Source: Perkinsus olseni (Eukaryota; Perkinsozoa; Perkinsida; Perkinsidae). From it: DNA of 64,000 nucleotides. The position numbers and the translations under genes were made by a program. The notes below the pieces were generated by a model that did not search any database, was not told where the DNA came from, and saw nothing but the letters and a program-made list of their open reading frames with translations. The DNA is taken from NCBI GenBank assembly GCA_013115135.1, contig JABANP010000051.1, positions 124,001-188,000 of the forward strand, written 5' to 3'. Positions 54,040 to 64,000 of the stretch are shown here, in pieces. How positions within the stretch are numbered: position 1 is the stretch's first letter; the number at the start of each line of letters is the position of its first letter.

Positions 54040-54899
54040 ATGAGAGCGTAGCAGGCGCTTCAGTGGTACCTCAATCCACAGCTGCCAGCACAGAGTCATC
54101 AGCTGAACTGAGCGACCAGGAGGTACCATTATCGGATTGTCATTAGTCAGCTTCCTATCGTCGATGATGCTCATCCTCGTGATGTTGTTGTCGATGATGA
54201 TGATGTTGTGGAAGCTCTTGACCTGTCGGGTTTTGAAGTTCGAGGTAGACCTAGATCGTAGTTGCGTAACTTCACTTGAGCTTACTCGATTTTCACAAAA
54301 ATATGATGCCCAAAGGCGTCTTAGTGCACCATCTTCGGGGATCGGGGCACTTCTAAAGTCTCTGCTGCGGACGCGCTTGCCAGGTCGGATAAGTTCAGTT
54401 GTGCTGCGAGTGCGCAATCATGGAACCTTAGCTCAGCTTGATGGTAGCGGAGAAGTTTATCAGTGTGATTGCAGATGTACGTTCGGTACTTCAGTAACCG
54501 TCGACCGCTAGAGCTTCCTCATGGTTAACAATAAGTTATACATCGTTTCAAAAACGTCGCTGTATTCCAGTCGACTTCGACGAGTCGAGTTTGCAGTCTC
54601 CAGAGTTGGAGGGCTTTCGCTTTGAAGCCCATTTGGCTGAGCTGTTGTCTCTCGTACACTCGGACAGTTCCGCCGTAGTTGTCTAGTGGGGGATTCTCGC
54701 ATGCACTCGTAGCTTTAAGGAGACTCTGAGAAGAACTGCATCCAGTACGATTGGTATCGTGGCTCGCGGGGACCGCAGATTTCTCATAACGACTGCCATG
54801 ACGTCGTCGCTGACATTCTCCGACACCACCAGATCGACATGTCTGAGTAGCTGTGACCCCGACACTAGACGGAGAATCACCGAGTACGCGAGCAGCAGT

Positions 54900-56970
54900 C
54901 GAAGGTGCGGGGCCATTGCCGCTCGCTTGTGGCGGATCAAAGATTAAGAACGTGTTATCTGTGCAGCACGACCGTTCTCGGTCCCGATCGGGTTAGGCGA
55001 AGCATAACAAGTATCGGTTCACCGAGAAAAGACGCCTGCGTCCTACTGGCTTCTCACACTAGCATCAACCGTGGATTTGACTAGTCATGAAACTCTCCAT
55101 CATATGGCATTCTCAATTTTCTGCGTCTTTATTAGACACTTCATCGCAAAAATCGGTCACCCGTGGACTGTTATCAGATCCGTCAGAGATGGTTCGGCGG
55201 GAGACGTCGATATTTTCCTCGAATCGTTGAAGACTCGTGAGCAGCTCAGAGAGTCACAAGCTAAGCTCCAGGTTAGCCTCATCGTTGCATAGAGAATCTT
55301 TGATTATCGTCGATCGTAATTAAGGCGTACAATACTACGTTGCTCCACTCGCAACACTTCCGCTGACAGTGAGTTCAGCGGCATGCCTCATTTCTGTGGA
55401 GGTACACGTATAAACATTCGTAGGAGTTTGCTCTTCGAATCTGTTCTATTATCACCAATCGGTCAATTTTCCTTACTCCTTCCCGGGTCATAGCCGTCCG
55501 TGACGAAGAAACTCAGGAGGGCCTCCATGAGGCACTGGTTGGCAACTAGCGACGTGATAACTTATCAGCATAGCATTTCGGTCAACGCGCAAGGGCTCGG
55601 CTCGGACTGGACCTTGCTCTTCGATATTGTTAGTAATTACCGAAGTGGCTATGCGGCTGAGAAGCTTAGAAACTTTCAAAGCTCCCCGGGTTGTCTCTAG
55701 GCACATGAAAAAGGCACTCGAGCACGCGAAGCTGAAGTGGCCGATTTGAAACGAAGGATAGAGGAAGCTCAGCAAACGTCAAAAGATAAGATCCAGAAAT
55801 TGCAGCAAAAAGATTCGGAACTTGGTGGATGAGAACGGAGAACTGAAAGAAGTGGGTGGAGAGAGGTCGTCGACTTTCGGGTCTTATGAAACACTATTGT
55901 TGAGTATCTCGCAATTCCTCATACCACATCTTCGTTATCAATTCTGATCAATCAACCAGCGTATAGTTGCTACAAAATATAACGAGCCATCATCAATAAT
56001 CTGAGTGAATTATGATGTATAACTATATAGAAAGATCCGTCGAGAAGTGAACCCTCCGACAGGAAAGTTGAACCGTTGCCACCGCCAAGTCCTCTCCCAG
56101 GGCTGAATGGTTGGCTAGTATCCAATGGAAGTTCATCATTTGGATACCTCACACACTCCCCTTCGCCAACGACTCCTGATCGCAGATGTTGTTGAGGCAA
56201 CACTTAGGTGAATTTCGATTTTGGGCATGCTCTCTCAACACGATGGTGGCGCCCCTTTGGAGTCTGGGTATTTTGAGAGTTGCTCGGCGGTTAGGGCAAC
56301 GAGATGAAGTCGTTGACGATAGAATCTTTGAGGCGAGGACAGAAGGAATTACAAGAGAGAGCAACGAGTCTGGAGAAGCATCGCGAGCGGCTTCGGGAGG
56401 TTGTTGATCATCTCGCGGGACAGCTAGCGACCAAGGACGCCTCCTTGAGGTAGCTGGCCACGACTTCCAGCCCAACTCAGAGCTCATATACCATTCCTTT
56501 TCAGGCACAAAGAGGTCTACAAGCTGACTGAGCATTTTGAGGATCTCATGGCTTCTCCTCGACAGCAGCCGCGCCGGGACGGACCACGTGTGAGTCGACC
56601 ATACTGGCTTGAGTGCTAGTTGCCTGGTCACTGTAGAGAATCTCTACTAGAGCTGCTAGGTCCATGACTTGGGCGATGTTGCAGCGGCCCAGGCCCTGGT
56701 AGGGTTGATGCCGAAAGACGTGGCTGCTCATATAAGAAGGTGAGAATGAAGTCAGGTCGGCAATAGTCGGCCGCGTCACTGAGATGGAGACGGCGGGGTC
56801 GCGAGCCCACGAGATTATTCCTGTGTTGAATGTGAAACAGTGAGCGGGATGATCGCTCGAAGTCGCTCGTGAAGAACGTTGCTGATTCGCACCACTTCTG
56901 CTTTGTGGAGTGCGGACCTGGCCCCACGAGGTATCCGGGAATCTGCAAAATTGCCGCTGGGAAGTTGACC
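54900..56970 (+). CDS. Coiled-coil gene exons, plus strand
   Basis: Exons seen: about 55700-55830 (AREAEVADLKRRIEEAQQ), about 56307-56450 (RRGQKELQERATSLEKHRER; VVDHLAGQLATKDASL) joined through a GTAGCT..TTTTCAG intron to about 56504-56589 (HKEVYKLTEHFEDLMASPRQ), about 56685-56750 (AAQALVGLMPKDVAAHIR), then a stretch from 56790 rich in beta-like sequence (SHHFCFVECGPGPTRYPGIC). Intron sizes 25-50 nt. One-base frame changes are again needed between some exons. No family named. Confidence 0.4.
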
Positions 56971-57169
56971 TCAAGTGGTTGTCATTGATCCTCGAGCAAC
57001 ACTAACATCTCCTGACGTGACTTCCGAGTATAACATCACTCACGAACCGCGGAGGGCGGCCATCGATCTCAGGAGAAGGAAACTTAGCTCATCCGACGGT
57101 TCATTTGTGGTTCATATTCTCCCCGATAGAAGTCGGTCAGGTGTGAATCAGAGATACTCACGCTGAAGG
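56971..57169 (+). CDS. Downstream domain of the same or next gene
   Basis: Open frame to TGA at 57164-57166: VVVIDPRATLTSPDVTSEYN, EPRRAAIDLRRRKLSSSDGS, FVVHILPDRSRSG. It continues the preceding exon after a one-base shift near 56965-56975. The strand-and-turn pattern may be a small beta-domain. Confidence 0.35.
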
Positions 57170-57290
57170 CACGAAACTCTTCTTTGGAGGCATCTAACGC
57201 GAGACTGGTCAGCAAGGCTCGGGCGGCACATTACCGCGGTCTCGAAGCCAAACACTATAAACATGTGGATACCGCGGCGCGGACAATACT

Positions 57291-58254
57291 GTGATGTCTC
57301 CGCTGGGGAGGGGAGATCATCGGGAGTGGGGGTCTGGCAGGCAACTGAAGCGGCAACTTGAAGGAGAGCAGAAGAAACGCGAGAAGCAGGAGGCGTATAT
57401 AAGAAGACTCGAACGCAAGTTGCTAGAAAAGACCACGAGGGGGTCCACAGACAGGAGTCTGAGTCGGGGTAGGGTTGGCAGGTGTGCTGTGATGGTGTTA
57501 CAGACCGAGTTATTCAGTGGTAACAGGTAAAGAGAATCCGACAGCTATCTTGGTTCACTTAGTAGTGATGAAATTGAATACTAGCGACCACGCTAGAGAA
57601 TCGTCAGTTCAACGCTTTGCCGAAAGCGGCGCAGTTTTGCCGTCTAGAATCCAATCTTTCATCTGCGGTCTTCTTGTCATCCGCCACTTAGCTTCAGCGT
57701 CGCTTCTTATCGGGAGCGGAAAATACTCAACAATTCGCTTATGATCTCAGTAGGGGGACGAAGCCTGGACGCCGGAGCGGTGATCAAGATCGCTGCTGCC
57801 GAGCTCGGAGTGACCACCGCGAGTGATGATACGAGTATGGACGTTCGGTCGGGTCTATTTTCGGAAGGATTCGATGACCCTGAGGCCTTCGGTACGGAGC
57901 ATACGCTGCATTTTGAGTTAATCACTGTGTGATCAGATCCTCGACTGTCCTCTGATTTGGCGCCCCTTCTCGAGGCTACGGATGAGACGACGGAGCCGAG
58001 GGAAGTGCCAAATCATCATTCACCCTCAACTGTGAGTAATTCGTCGTCAACAGGGAACTGGACCGCTAGAGCAGGTGTTGGACCGCTGGGAGAAGGCCCA
58101 GAGGGAGAAAAGGGAGAAGCTGAAAAACGAAGTATCTTTTTCGCGTTCAGTTCAGCCGTCTCGCTGTGGTGCTCTGTTTGTCAGCCCCGAGCTCGCTCGA
58201 GCACACCTCCACTTCGGAAGGATCGCACCGGAGGGTCGGAAGATGGTCTTTTAG
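57291..58254 (+). CDS. Coiled-coil protein, C-terminal exons
   Basis: Exons on the plus strand: about 57340-57425 (RQLKRQLEGEQKKREKQEAY), 57747-58031 (RSLDAGAVIKIAAAELGVTT; then LSSDLAPLLEATDETTEPRE) and 58054-58254 (EQVLDRWEKAQREKREKLKN, PELARAHLHFGRIAPEG), stop TAG 58252. The middle exon has an in-frame TGA at 57930-57932. The last two exons join only if a 22-nt GT-AG intron (58032-58053) is removed, or if a base is missing. No family recognized. Confidence 0.4.
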
Positions 58255-60640
58255 GCGGAGTATCAGCTAGTCAGCGAGGTGGCCATGATGTTAAGTGCTC
58301 GGCCTGACCGATCGGTGTTTCATCATTATCTGTTATTTTTGAGGCTAACCGCGTTGAGTGTTCGAAGCTCCGCTGGAGAAGCACCACCACCTCCTTCAGA
58401 ACCATAACATATCAGGATTCAGGAACGGACAAGATCATTGATACAAACGCAGATCAGAAACGAATTCTTCACATTCCTGCCCGCAATCGATTGGGGCAGC
58501 AACTGGAGCTGCATGATAACCATGCACCGCCGTTCTCGGCTACCAAAGGGTGCAACGGACCTCTCTCGTCCATCCAGTGGGGTGAGATGCCGCCGGTGCT
58601 GCTTCCCCGCTCACAACGTTCGCGGCAGGACTCGCCGTACTTCAGCTAGGAACTTGAAATTGTCCCTCAACCTGAGGATCCAACGGCGCCTCCTATTCTT
58701 TAAATAATGAGTTGTTGATCATCTTTGAAGGAATTGTGGAATTCGTTAAGTTCTCGGGGCCAAACTTGCGTTCGTAAACTTAGTAGGATCAAGCTCAGGT
58801 GGAAACAGAATATCGATCGTTGTTGGTCCCTGGCATTTGAGTTATGAGTGGGTAGTCGGCAGCAATTGGTGCAACCTTGAACTTTCCGTCGGGTAAAGTT
58901 TGACGTCGAGCGTGATCTGTCAGTTTTATAGTTCAGCTCATTTGAAGCAGACCGTCCGTTTGTATTTCCCGATATCAACACAACAAGTGAAGTGTTCACA
59001 GAGTGTCCATGTTTGAACATGAATGTCAGCTCAGGATCGTGTACCTCAGACCATTGCCACCACCAGCCTCGGGTAGGGAGAGACTCAGCGGTTTGTCTAC
59101 AACGGAAAAACTGTTCGAAATAAACGGCGGTTGAAACGACTCACAGCCAACCGCACCACCAGCCGCCAGGAGGGACTCGTGAGTGCTCAGAAGGAGCGTC
59201 TCGAGATTGAACAGCTCTCGGCCGAGCTTCAATAGCGACGCCTGAACAAGCGGCGGTGGTCATGAACAATGCGCACTGTCGATGGTATCTTTACCTCATG
59301 CATGTTCATCGTAGATCGGGTTCGTTGACCCCACTGTAGCAGCCTAGCTTGGCCTCGGTCCACTAGAGAAGGAAGATGCGTAAAAACTGTCAATAGCAAG
59401 AAACCTACACTTATGTGTTTCCGCCAGAACGAACGACGACCATCCATCCATGTTCCGAAGCCACGTGTTGAGGCTCTTTACACGCTCGTCGAACTTAGCC
59501 TGAGCCAACTGATTCAAATCAAATCGGTCGAAACTGATCGGGCAGTTTGTCTTTTCTGCGCGAAGAAATGCCATTGCAAAACTTTATAATTCTCGCGCAG
59601 TCCTCTGCAACGGAAAACTAGCGTTATTTCGTGCGTCCCAGAATAAACGGTGAGAATGAATTTTTGACTAGTGAATACATTCGTTATCTTAATCCAGTAC
59701 GCTACCGTCAATATTCCTACGGGATATGTGGGAAATGTGGTAACTCAGCATCAATACGAAGAACGGTGGAACAGAAACCTACCAAGTCAAGCTGCATGCG
59801 TCTCTTCACCTTGTTGGCTACATCCTGCAACAGCAGAGATACTCATTCTCACGATAAACCGGGGCGTGAACCCACCACATCGGCATTGATTCCACCAGCA
59901 CCGTTGATCATATCGCTTAGCAAGCTGTTCAGAGCGACCGAAAGGTGATTGTACGAGGCCTGGAGGAAGCACAACTTGCCGTCGTGAGTGTCGCAAGGAT
60001 TAACCTACGATACAGGCCTGCCTGCTGGCTTCGTTGTTCTTCTGTTGCTCTCGGGCACGATGCAAGGTGAGATGTGTTCTGTTCACCTGCAGTGGCAGAG
60101 TTAATAGTCCGTTCTGGTGTTCAACCGACCTCTGAGAAGTGCCCAGTCTCTATCATTTGTAACACGTTCAACTTCTCTTTGAGAACCTCAACCTTGTTTT
60201 CGAGTACTGGGAGAGACTCTGTCGACCTGATGCGATATCTCAACTTGCTGTGAGTGGAAGAAGGGAGCTGTGCTGGATCAGTTCGAAGAGTCCCCTCTCT
60301 GCTGGTGCACAGGGAAAGATATGAGAAAAAATATAATTGGCCGAGAGCGACGCCTTCTCAGTTGCGAAGATACAGAAAGAAAGTGCTACAGAAAGTCTCC
60401 AACTGAGCACATTGGCAAGAGTCTAACTAAGCCGGAACCGGCGTTAGACTATAAACTCACAAACACGAAGATACACAAGAGGGAGTGTTCAATAGAAAGA
60501 TTCTGGAGCTGCATTCGGCGGAATTATCTTCTCCGGCTTACGGCGTTGCAACTGTATTATTGTCATCACTCATCAAGTACAGTCTCTGAGAGTGCTGAAG
60601 TCCCTCGATGATGGAGTCTAGCGAGGACCTGGCAATAAAT
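58255..60640 (+). other. Poorly resolved stretch with isolated exons
   Basis: Clear small pieces only: an exon ending at TAA 58704 (ELEIVPQPEDPTAPPIL, acceptor at about 58650) and an exon at about 60186-60250 (NLNLVFEYWERLCRPDAISQ) before a GTGAGT donor. Other ORFs here (for example 60270-60611, 113 codons) show no coding-like sequence. Probably introns and short exons of plus-strand genes. Confidence 0.35.
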
Positions 60641-60642
60641 AA

Positions 60643-60715
60643 CTACGGTCAGGATTGAACCTGGATCGTTACGTGTCAAGCCCGATGCTCTTATCCGCTC
60701 GACCAGAGCTTCCCC
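60643..60715 (-). other. Degenerate tRNA-like sequence
   Basis: Minus strand: D arm GCTC...GAGC with AGCGGATAA, and a T arm CAGG-TTCAAT-CCTG one base too short; the anticodon stem and acceptor do not pair. A tRNA pseudogene or tRNA-derived repeat. Confidence 0.5.
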
Positions 60716-60936
60716 TATTTAACGATAAGCAGAGCGTTGCTGCAAGCAGGAGCATGCTCAGTCAGACATTCAGGAAAGTAATAGCTGAACCATAAACTAT
60801 TCGATGGCAATGACCCCTGCAGATACTGGTAAGTTTATCGTCGCAAACTCGGTCGGGCATGAGGATTGATGCGTGAGAGGTCGTCGTCGGCAAACAGAAC
60901 GATTCTTCGTTACGGTATCTCCCTGTTCCATAAACT

Positions 60937-61085
60937 AATTGTGAAACTCAGAATCGATTCTGGAATGAATTTTTACACGTTTTCTTGTGGAAATGAAAGT
61001 ATACACGTCTAGCATGGTAGCTTAAACGATTTGTGCCATAAAATAATTCAACCTGAGTTTCAGAAGTGGTCTATTGAACGACCCC
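60937..61085 (+). mobile_element. MITE-like repeat, copy B
   Basis: About 149 bp with near-terminal inverted repeat TGAAACTCAG/CTGAGTTTCA; head and tail match copy A at 24457-24556. No ORF. Confidence 0.5.
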
Positions 61086-61177
61086 ATAAAATGCGCCGTG
61101 TTTCGCGCGCGCCATCATGATCGATTTCTTTCAATCAGAAAAGTGAAAGATACGGTTCAGCAATCTTGGAGTCCCTA

Positions 61178-62308
61178 ATGGCTCTATTAAGGAGGTATCT
61201 GTCTAGATGGCTGGCTCCAATACTCCACATACTGTATCGGTATCTGTCACATACCATCTCTAACCTTGGATACTTTTTTGGCATTCTGTGCGGGTCGAGC
61301 AGTGAAGAGGACGAGAAAAGCCAGCTGCCTCCTATATCGGTGGGGCTGATGGAGATGCCGCTGTGGTTGGATATCGGCCTTTCGGAGCGGTAGTGAGATG
61401 TGGTCGTACGCGAAAACTATTCACAATTACTGAGGAGATATTTTGTCGTTTGACAATCCCGTTGGACGTTGCTGCGATGCCTCGGGTTTTATTATTTGTC
61501 GTTTCCACGCTGTTCACGGGGGGGAATCTTTGCTCCGCCGACCAGCATAACAAATCGGCTTCGTAGCATCAATTTCGTCGCTGCTACAACCGCCACAACT
61601 GCTGCTTTCTGGAATGAGGAAACGGCACCACTCCCGCTGAATGAGAGAACTCTTTCGTTGAACCGGGAAACTTGACTCCCTAGCGTCAATAGAACAACGT
61701 TCGCCATCCAGACAGACTCCGTTCGATGGATAGTAAATACTTCGTCCATGCTAGTCATCTGAGCGAACTTTTAACCGCCTTACGCGACTTGAAAGCAATC
61801 CGATACCCTTTCTTCGTGGTTTGATCTGGCCGGGGCGCCTCTATCTCTAGAATCATCTCCAGACGGTCAGGAAAGTAAGATTCATTTCGCTTTCGTCAGG
61901 TTAACTTCAACTCTCCGACCCCTACGCAGCGTCGTTACTGAGGTGCTCTGCTCCCTTTGCGACTTGATCGTGGCGTTGCACGATCTCCAGGAATATATTC
62001 TGCTGGTTATTGACGAGAATGGACAGCGGAAACTACAGCCCTTCATCGATAATATGATGTGAGATCGCGAGAGTATCTTCCGCGCACGGCGAAGAATTTT
62101 CATCACCGCCACGAGTATCTTAGGTCCACTCAGGTATTTCTCAATGTCATGGATATCCGCGGCCTGTGACCCAAGCAGTGTATCTGGAAAGTTAACAGTG
62201 ATGGATATAGTAGCCGGATGCCGACCACCTGCTCCGGTGCTGCCGGATTCTGCGTACTATGCAATTCTAGTGTCCCCAATAAGGGAAGAGATACGTAATA
62301 GCGGGTAG
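61178..62308 (+). CDS. Unknown protein with N-terminal hydrophobic hairpin
   Basis: ATG 61178 opens a frame with two hydrophobic stretches (LAPILHILYRYLSHTISNLG, YFFGILCG), then an acidic Ser-rich loop, to about 61390. The 3' end is firmly modelled: exon 61900-62058 (RSVVTEVLCSLCDLIVALHD, LQEYILLVIDENGQRKLQPF) spliced by a 75-nt GT-AG intron to exon 62134-62308 (SGKLTVMDIVAGCRPPAPVL, YYAILVSPIREEIRNSG, stop TAG). Middle exons (61.4-61.9 kb) are uncertain. A membrane-attached protein is likely; family not recognized. Confidence 0.5.
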
Positions 62309-63398
62309 AGGCTCGGACCACTGCCGTGGGAAAGGTGTTTCCTTTTTGTTACCAGTTAGAGTTCAACAGGTCGTATTTTTACTCGCCAATGGTTTTGAAT
62401 ACTCATCTCATTCGATAATCATACCATAACTTTCGCGAATCGTGCGCGCGAATGATAACAGATGAAGGATCACATCACCGCTGCCTTCTTCTCGACATCA
62501 GTCCGGTTGGATAGTCATACCATAACTTCCGCGAATCGTGCGCGGTCGCTCTGCTCAATGAAGCTCGTTGCACCGTTGGCTTCGTGTGACATGTGAAATC
62601 CATCTTTCGACCATGGCAGTGACGTTAATGCCTTACGAGTTTTATTTCCTGGCTGAAATCTCTCCGGTCCGACACCAGCGGAGGAATGCAGAAATCTTAT
62701 CAACTTATAATTTTTGAACTCTCGGAAATCTCGTGGTAGTGAAACGTTTGACAACGGCAGTATTGGCATTCTCGACGCCCAGACGAAGTCGCTCCGATAG
62801 TTGCGCAATTCTGAAGACATCTGCCTGTTCGGTACGGCAGGTCAGCTGCACGCTTCCTTCCATCCCCTCTGTCATATCGGAGTTGTATCTCCCAGTGGGA
62901 GTATACCCACCTCGATGCGGTCTGGCGATGAGAGGCTTGTCTTAGTTGACTGCAAGCATGTTGATGAGAAGGGTAATGGCAGCTGGGGGCCAGGGAGGGG
63001 AGCGCGACGTCGGTGAAAACTGTAGTGATGGGATATTTGTCGTCCCTGAGAAACTTCGGGCAAGATTGGATCGATTGGGGATTGCGTGCGAAACTATGGG
63101 ATCTCGCTGGAAACCTTCTGGCGAAGTTTCCTGTCGGGTAGTATGCATGGGCGTGTAAACGACGATGATTAGTAACGAGTGACGGGTCATAGGGGATTCG
63201 ACCATTCGAACTTTTCAAAACGGGAGATAGAAGATTCTCACTGCGCAAGCAGGTCCCTTCAGTAGACTGGGGAGTGTGCTCAGCGAGGGAGCGGAAGGTA
63301 TCTCTTTCCTTCGAAACTATCGTTGGAGCTCCCTCTTGTTTACACTTGAAGCATTCGGAGGTCGCAGGTTCGATCCCTCCCGAGGACGTTAATATTAG
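62309..63398. other. Intergenic or intronic stretch
   Basis: No supported exon. The minus strand is open for 290 codons (63572-62700) but without recognizable protein features, and its end overlaps well-supported plus-strand exons, so I read it as a shadow. A repeated word ATCATACCATAACTT occurs at about 62418 and again at about 62515 (ATAGTCATACCATAACTTCCGCGAATCGTG-type 30-bp repeat). Confidence 0.4.
63345..63390 (+). other. tRNA B-box relic
   Basis: GGAGGTCGCAGGTTCGATCCC (variable loop and T arm of a tRNA) ends at 63377, followed by TCCCGAGGACG. No D arm or acceptor match, so a fragment. Confidence 0.4.
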
Positions 63399-63890
63399 AA
63401 TGCAATTGAGGATCGAGCAGCTCAAGCGGTGTATGAATAGATTAGCCCGAAGCTGCGCCGAACTGGACATAGAATTCCATCGGGTAGTAGTGGCGGTTTG
63501 TGCCTGCGTGCTGTTTGTCATACCACTCCTTTCCCAACTCTTCAGAGTGACTTCTTGCTGCAGTATATTCACAATTGCAAGCAGGACTTCCGGATCTTCG
63601 GGGGCTATGCCATAAACGAGATACAGTCATTACAGCTGGAAGAGTACCAAACTCGCAATGTGAGTAGCGTTGAGGAATCGTAAGAGAGCGCAAGATTAGC
63701 AAGATTACCATCTCAGGCCTGGACACGGATCCTCCAGCGGGCCAATTCCTCTGAGGCAGCGGTCTTCGACCCCGATTGCCGTCAGAAATTAGTCGTAGCG
63801 ATGTATCGCGTTTTAATATACTCAACGACGGTCATGAGACTCGCGTCCATTGCTGAGTTCGCTGTAGGGGAGTGCGAGCGAGCACACGAG
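63399..63890 (+). CDS. Coiled-coil protein, continues past the right edge
   Basis: Three exons in one frame: 63399-63483 (QLRIEQLKRCMNRLARSCAE), 63546-63659 (FLLQYIHNCKQDFRIFGGYA; SLQLEEYQTRN) and 63717-63890 (RQKLVVAMYRVLIYSTTVMR, AEFAVGECERAHE), with GT-AG introns of 62 and 57 nt and a GTGAGA donor after 63890. Helical and mildly hydrophobic; no family recognized. The 5' boundary of the first exon is a TATTAG acceptor; earlier exons are not known and the gene is cut by the window end. Confidence 0.6.
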
Positions 63891-64000
63891 GTGAGAAAAT
63901 CTTGCACTCTTGCGTTTCCTCAACGCGTTCCGTTGTCAGTTTAGCAATCCCTCAAGTGGTGTGAGTAGTAACTCTCACAAGAAAGCGGCACCGCAGGGAA

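Noticed and set aside
53644..54417. 257-codon minus-strand ORF as a gene
   Set aside because: Composition is not protein-like; the plus strand encodes a clear amphipathic helix in the same place.
60643..60715. Functional tRNA on the minus strand
   Set aside because: T loop is one base short and neither the anticodon stem nor the acceptor stem pairs.
62700..63572. 290-codon minus-strand ORF as a gene
   Set aside because: No motifs, and it overlaps plus-strand exons that splice in frame with consensus sites.

Overview
Eukaryotic (protist) nuclear DNA, not bacterial. Gene models close only when very short GT-AG introns (about 29-77 nt, mostly 40-50) are removed: a histone H2B gene with four introns of 42-44 nt, a PRP4-type splicing kinase with introns of 32, 48, 44 and about 398 nt, and a GAF-domain gene with many small introns. 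Secreted WAP-domain proteins with GPI-type tails, an OPR-repeat organelle-type protein and a Brr6/Brl1 protein fit an alveolate. A Perkinsus-like protist is my first guess, not proven; no rRNA or organelle marker is present to settle it.

Layout. 0-2 kb: a cyclic-nucleotide-gated-type channel on the minus strand, its reading frame broken several times. 2.8-4.8 kb: gene-free DNA packed with perfect hairpins whose arms are separated by exactly one base. 5-6 kb: a single-exon protein of unknown function (minus). 8.1-9.8 kb: OPR-repeat protein (plus). 10.3-12.3 kb: a coiled-coil/Arg-Ser-rich protein and histone H2B (both minus). 12.5-26 kb: exon-rich minus-strand DNA of one or more large membrane-protein genes with longer introns, repeats and hairpins. 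28-32.6 kb: Brr6/Brl1-like protein and PRP4 kinase (minus). 33.0-42.95 kb: a GAF/coiled-coil gene (plus) split by a nested insertion: a truncated LINE with 12-bp target duplications, and inside it a 5.3-kb LTR retrotransposon with identical 174-bp LTRs. 43.4-44.7 kb: two identical tRNA-Cys genes. 45-46.2 kb: coiled-coil gene (minus). 46.7-47.3 kb: a second hairpin field with a chain of serial reflections. 47.4-50.5 kb: a WAP-domain gene cluster (plus). 50.5-64 kb: several multi-exon genes, mostly plus strand and coiled-coil, only partly resolved; the last runs off the right edge.

The most unusual signal is the hairpin fields: dozens of perfect inverted repeats with a one-base spacer, often chained so that one arm is shared by the next hairpin. 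They lie mainly in intergenic and intronic DNA, but one group lies inside a decayed WAP paralogue. The second notable structure is the nested transposon insertion, whose removal restores one continuous host reading frame. Many conserved genes also carry isolated one-base frame breaks, often at homopolymers; assembly error and real decay cannot be told apart from the sequence alone.
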